Assembly: GCA_003552605.1 (NCBI GenBank)
Contig: PUNN01000039.1
Location: 1-6,961, forward strand
Direction: 5' to 3'
DNA length: 6,961 nucleotides
Origin: Phycisphaeraceae bacterium
Lineage (GTDB): Bacteria > Planctomycetota > Phycisphaerae > Phycisphaerales > Phycisphaeraceae
Shown: piece after piece, positions 6,686-6,961 of the stretch
Layout: the number at the start of each line of letters is the position of its first letter
Numbering within the stretch: position 1 is the stretch's first letter
Translations under genes and position numbers: made by a program
The notes under the pieces: model-generated
Databases searched by the model: none
Seen by the model: only the letters and a program-made list of their open reading frames with translations
What the model was told of the DNA's origin: nothing

Positions 6686-6713
6686 CCGCGCCGGGCTTTG
6701 GTGTGCGGCGTGG
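6686..6713 (+). terminator. Hairpin downstream of the glycosidase gene
   Basis: An 8-bp stem, including one G-U pair (6686-6693 with 6706-6713), encloses a 12-base loop and begins 43 bases after the stop codon. It could end or stabilise the transcript, but no T-run follows. A second small hairpin built from two TGGCCA palindromes lies at 6727-6746. Confidence 0.25.
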
Positions 6714-6771
6714 TCCGTAAATGGGCTGGCCATCATGACTTGGCCATGGAAATGAAGTTGGGAAGAAGGTA

Positions 6772-6948
6772 TTATTGAAACGTATTTCCGATTACCGTCA
6801 GAGGTGCAATCGGCGAAACGCCGGCAAACCCTCTCGGCCCCTCACCTTCCTTGTAAGCGTAAAGACCCATTGGCATGTCTCCATACGTTAGGTGCAAATG
6901 CCGCCCAATGTAAACTGCTTCGTCATTTGCCCTGCCGAATGTGGCGGG
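6772..6948 (-). other. Short protein-like open frame, possible gene remnant or small ORF
   Basis: On the minus strand a frame is open for 58 codons, ending with TAA at 6774-6772 and bounded upstream by TGA at 6951-6949. It contains RANDEAVYIGRHLHLTYGD and a glycine-rich YKEGEGPRGFAGVSP part, a composition more like real protein than chance. ATG codons at 6876 and 6870 would leave only 34 or 32 residues and have no good ribosome-binding site. Another frame is open from the window edge to a stop at 6890-6888, so a single frameshift would join the two into the end of a longer minus-strand gene. I do not recognise the family. Confidence 0.25.
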
Positions 6949-6961
6949 TCACTCCGACAGC

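Larger units (their letters stand above)
6644..6961. other. Gene-poor 318-bp tail with lower GC
   Basis: No ORF of normal size or RNA gene is recognised here. The stretch is richer in A and T than the rest of the window and lacks its strong codon-position GC bias on the plus strand. It holds the hairpin after the glycosidase, two TGGCCA copies, and a short protein-like open frame on the minus strand. Any gene starting to the right of the window would only show its end or leader here. Confidence 0.5.

Noticed and set aside
1..6961. CRISPR array, insertion sequence, tRNA/rRNA, integrase, toxin-antitoxin or defence system
   Set aside because: No regularly spaced repeats, terminal inverted repeats with a transposase, cloverleaf sequence or corresponding protein motifs were found. 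All large genes are recognisable housekeeping or metabolic families.

Overview
The window is GC-rich bacterial chromosome and looks like housekeeping sequence rather than a mobile or defence region. The best lineage guess is Planctomycetota, probably Phycisphaerae-like. The reasons are a TraR/DksA protein with a long Lys/Ala/Ser tail placed just before lspA, an enlarged LspA, and a cytosolic GH42-type glycosidase with a trimerisation domain. This is inferred from gene style only; no rRNA or other phylogenetic marker is present.

Layout: 1-243 is a leader with a good sigma70-type promoter candidate. 244-1095 (+) encodes a TraR/DksA-family protein with a histone H1-like N-terminal tail and a half-degenerate zinc finger. 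1096-1310 is a spacer holding a very stable GNRA-loop hairpin. 1311-2006 (+) is lspA, prolipoprotein signal peptidase. 1936-2592 (-), probably extending to about 2688 or 2721, is a class I glutamine amidotransferase of the PuuD/peptidase C26 type. It converges on lspA and the two coding regions overlap tail to tail by 71 bp. 2689-2953 is a divergent promoter region. 2954-4240 (+) is glyA, serine hydroxymethyltransferase. 4454-6643 (+) is a GH42-like beta-galactosidase-type enzyme with a near-perfect Shine-Dalgarno. 6644-6961 has no convincing gene; it is visibly less GC-rich, with a hairpin after the glycosidase and a 58-codon protein-like open stretch on the minus strand.

The genes do not form one pathway. 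DksA-like protein and LspA may be co-transcribed (transcription control and lipoprotein maturation). The amidotransferase and glyA are divergent and could share a control region. The glycosidase follows glyA but has its own strong ribosome-binding site and a 213 bp spacer, so it is probably a separate unit.

I see no CRISPR, transposon, integron, phage or toxin-antitoxin signature. The points most worth a second look are the H1-tail/DksA fusion with its C-x2-T-x17-C-x2-V finger, the amidotransferase whose conserved N-terminus lies upstream of every ATG/GTG/TTG in its frame (possible AUC or CUG initiation), the lspA/amidotransferase overlap, and the glycosidase in which Gly replaces the Asn normally before the acid/base Glu.
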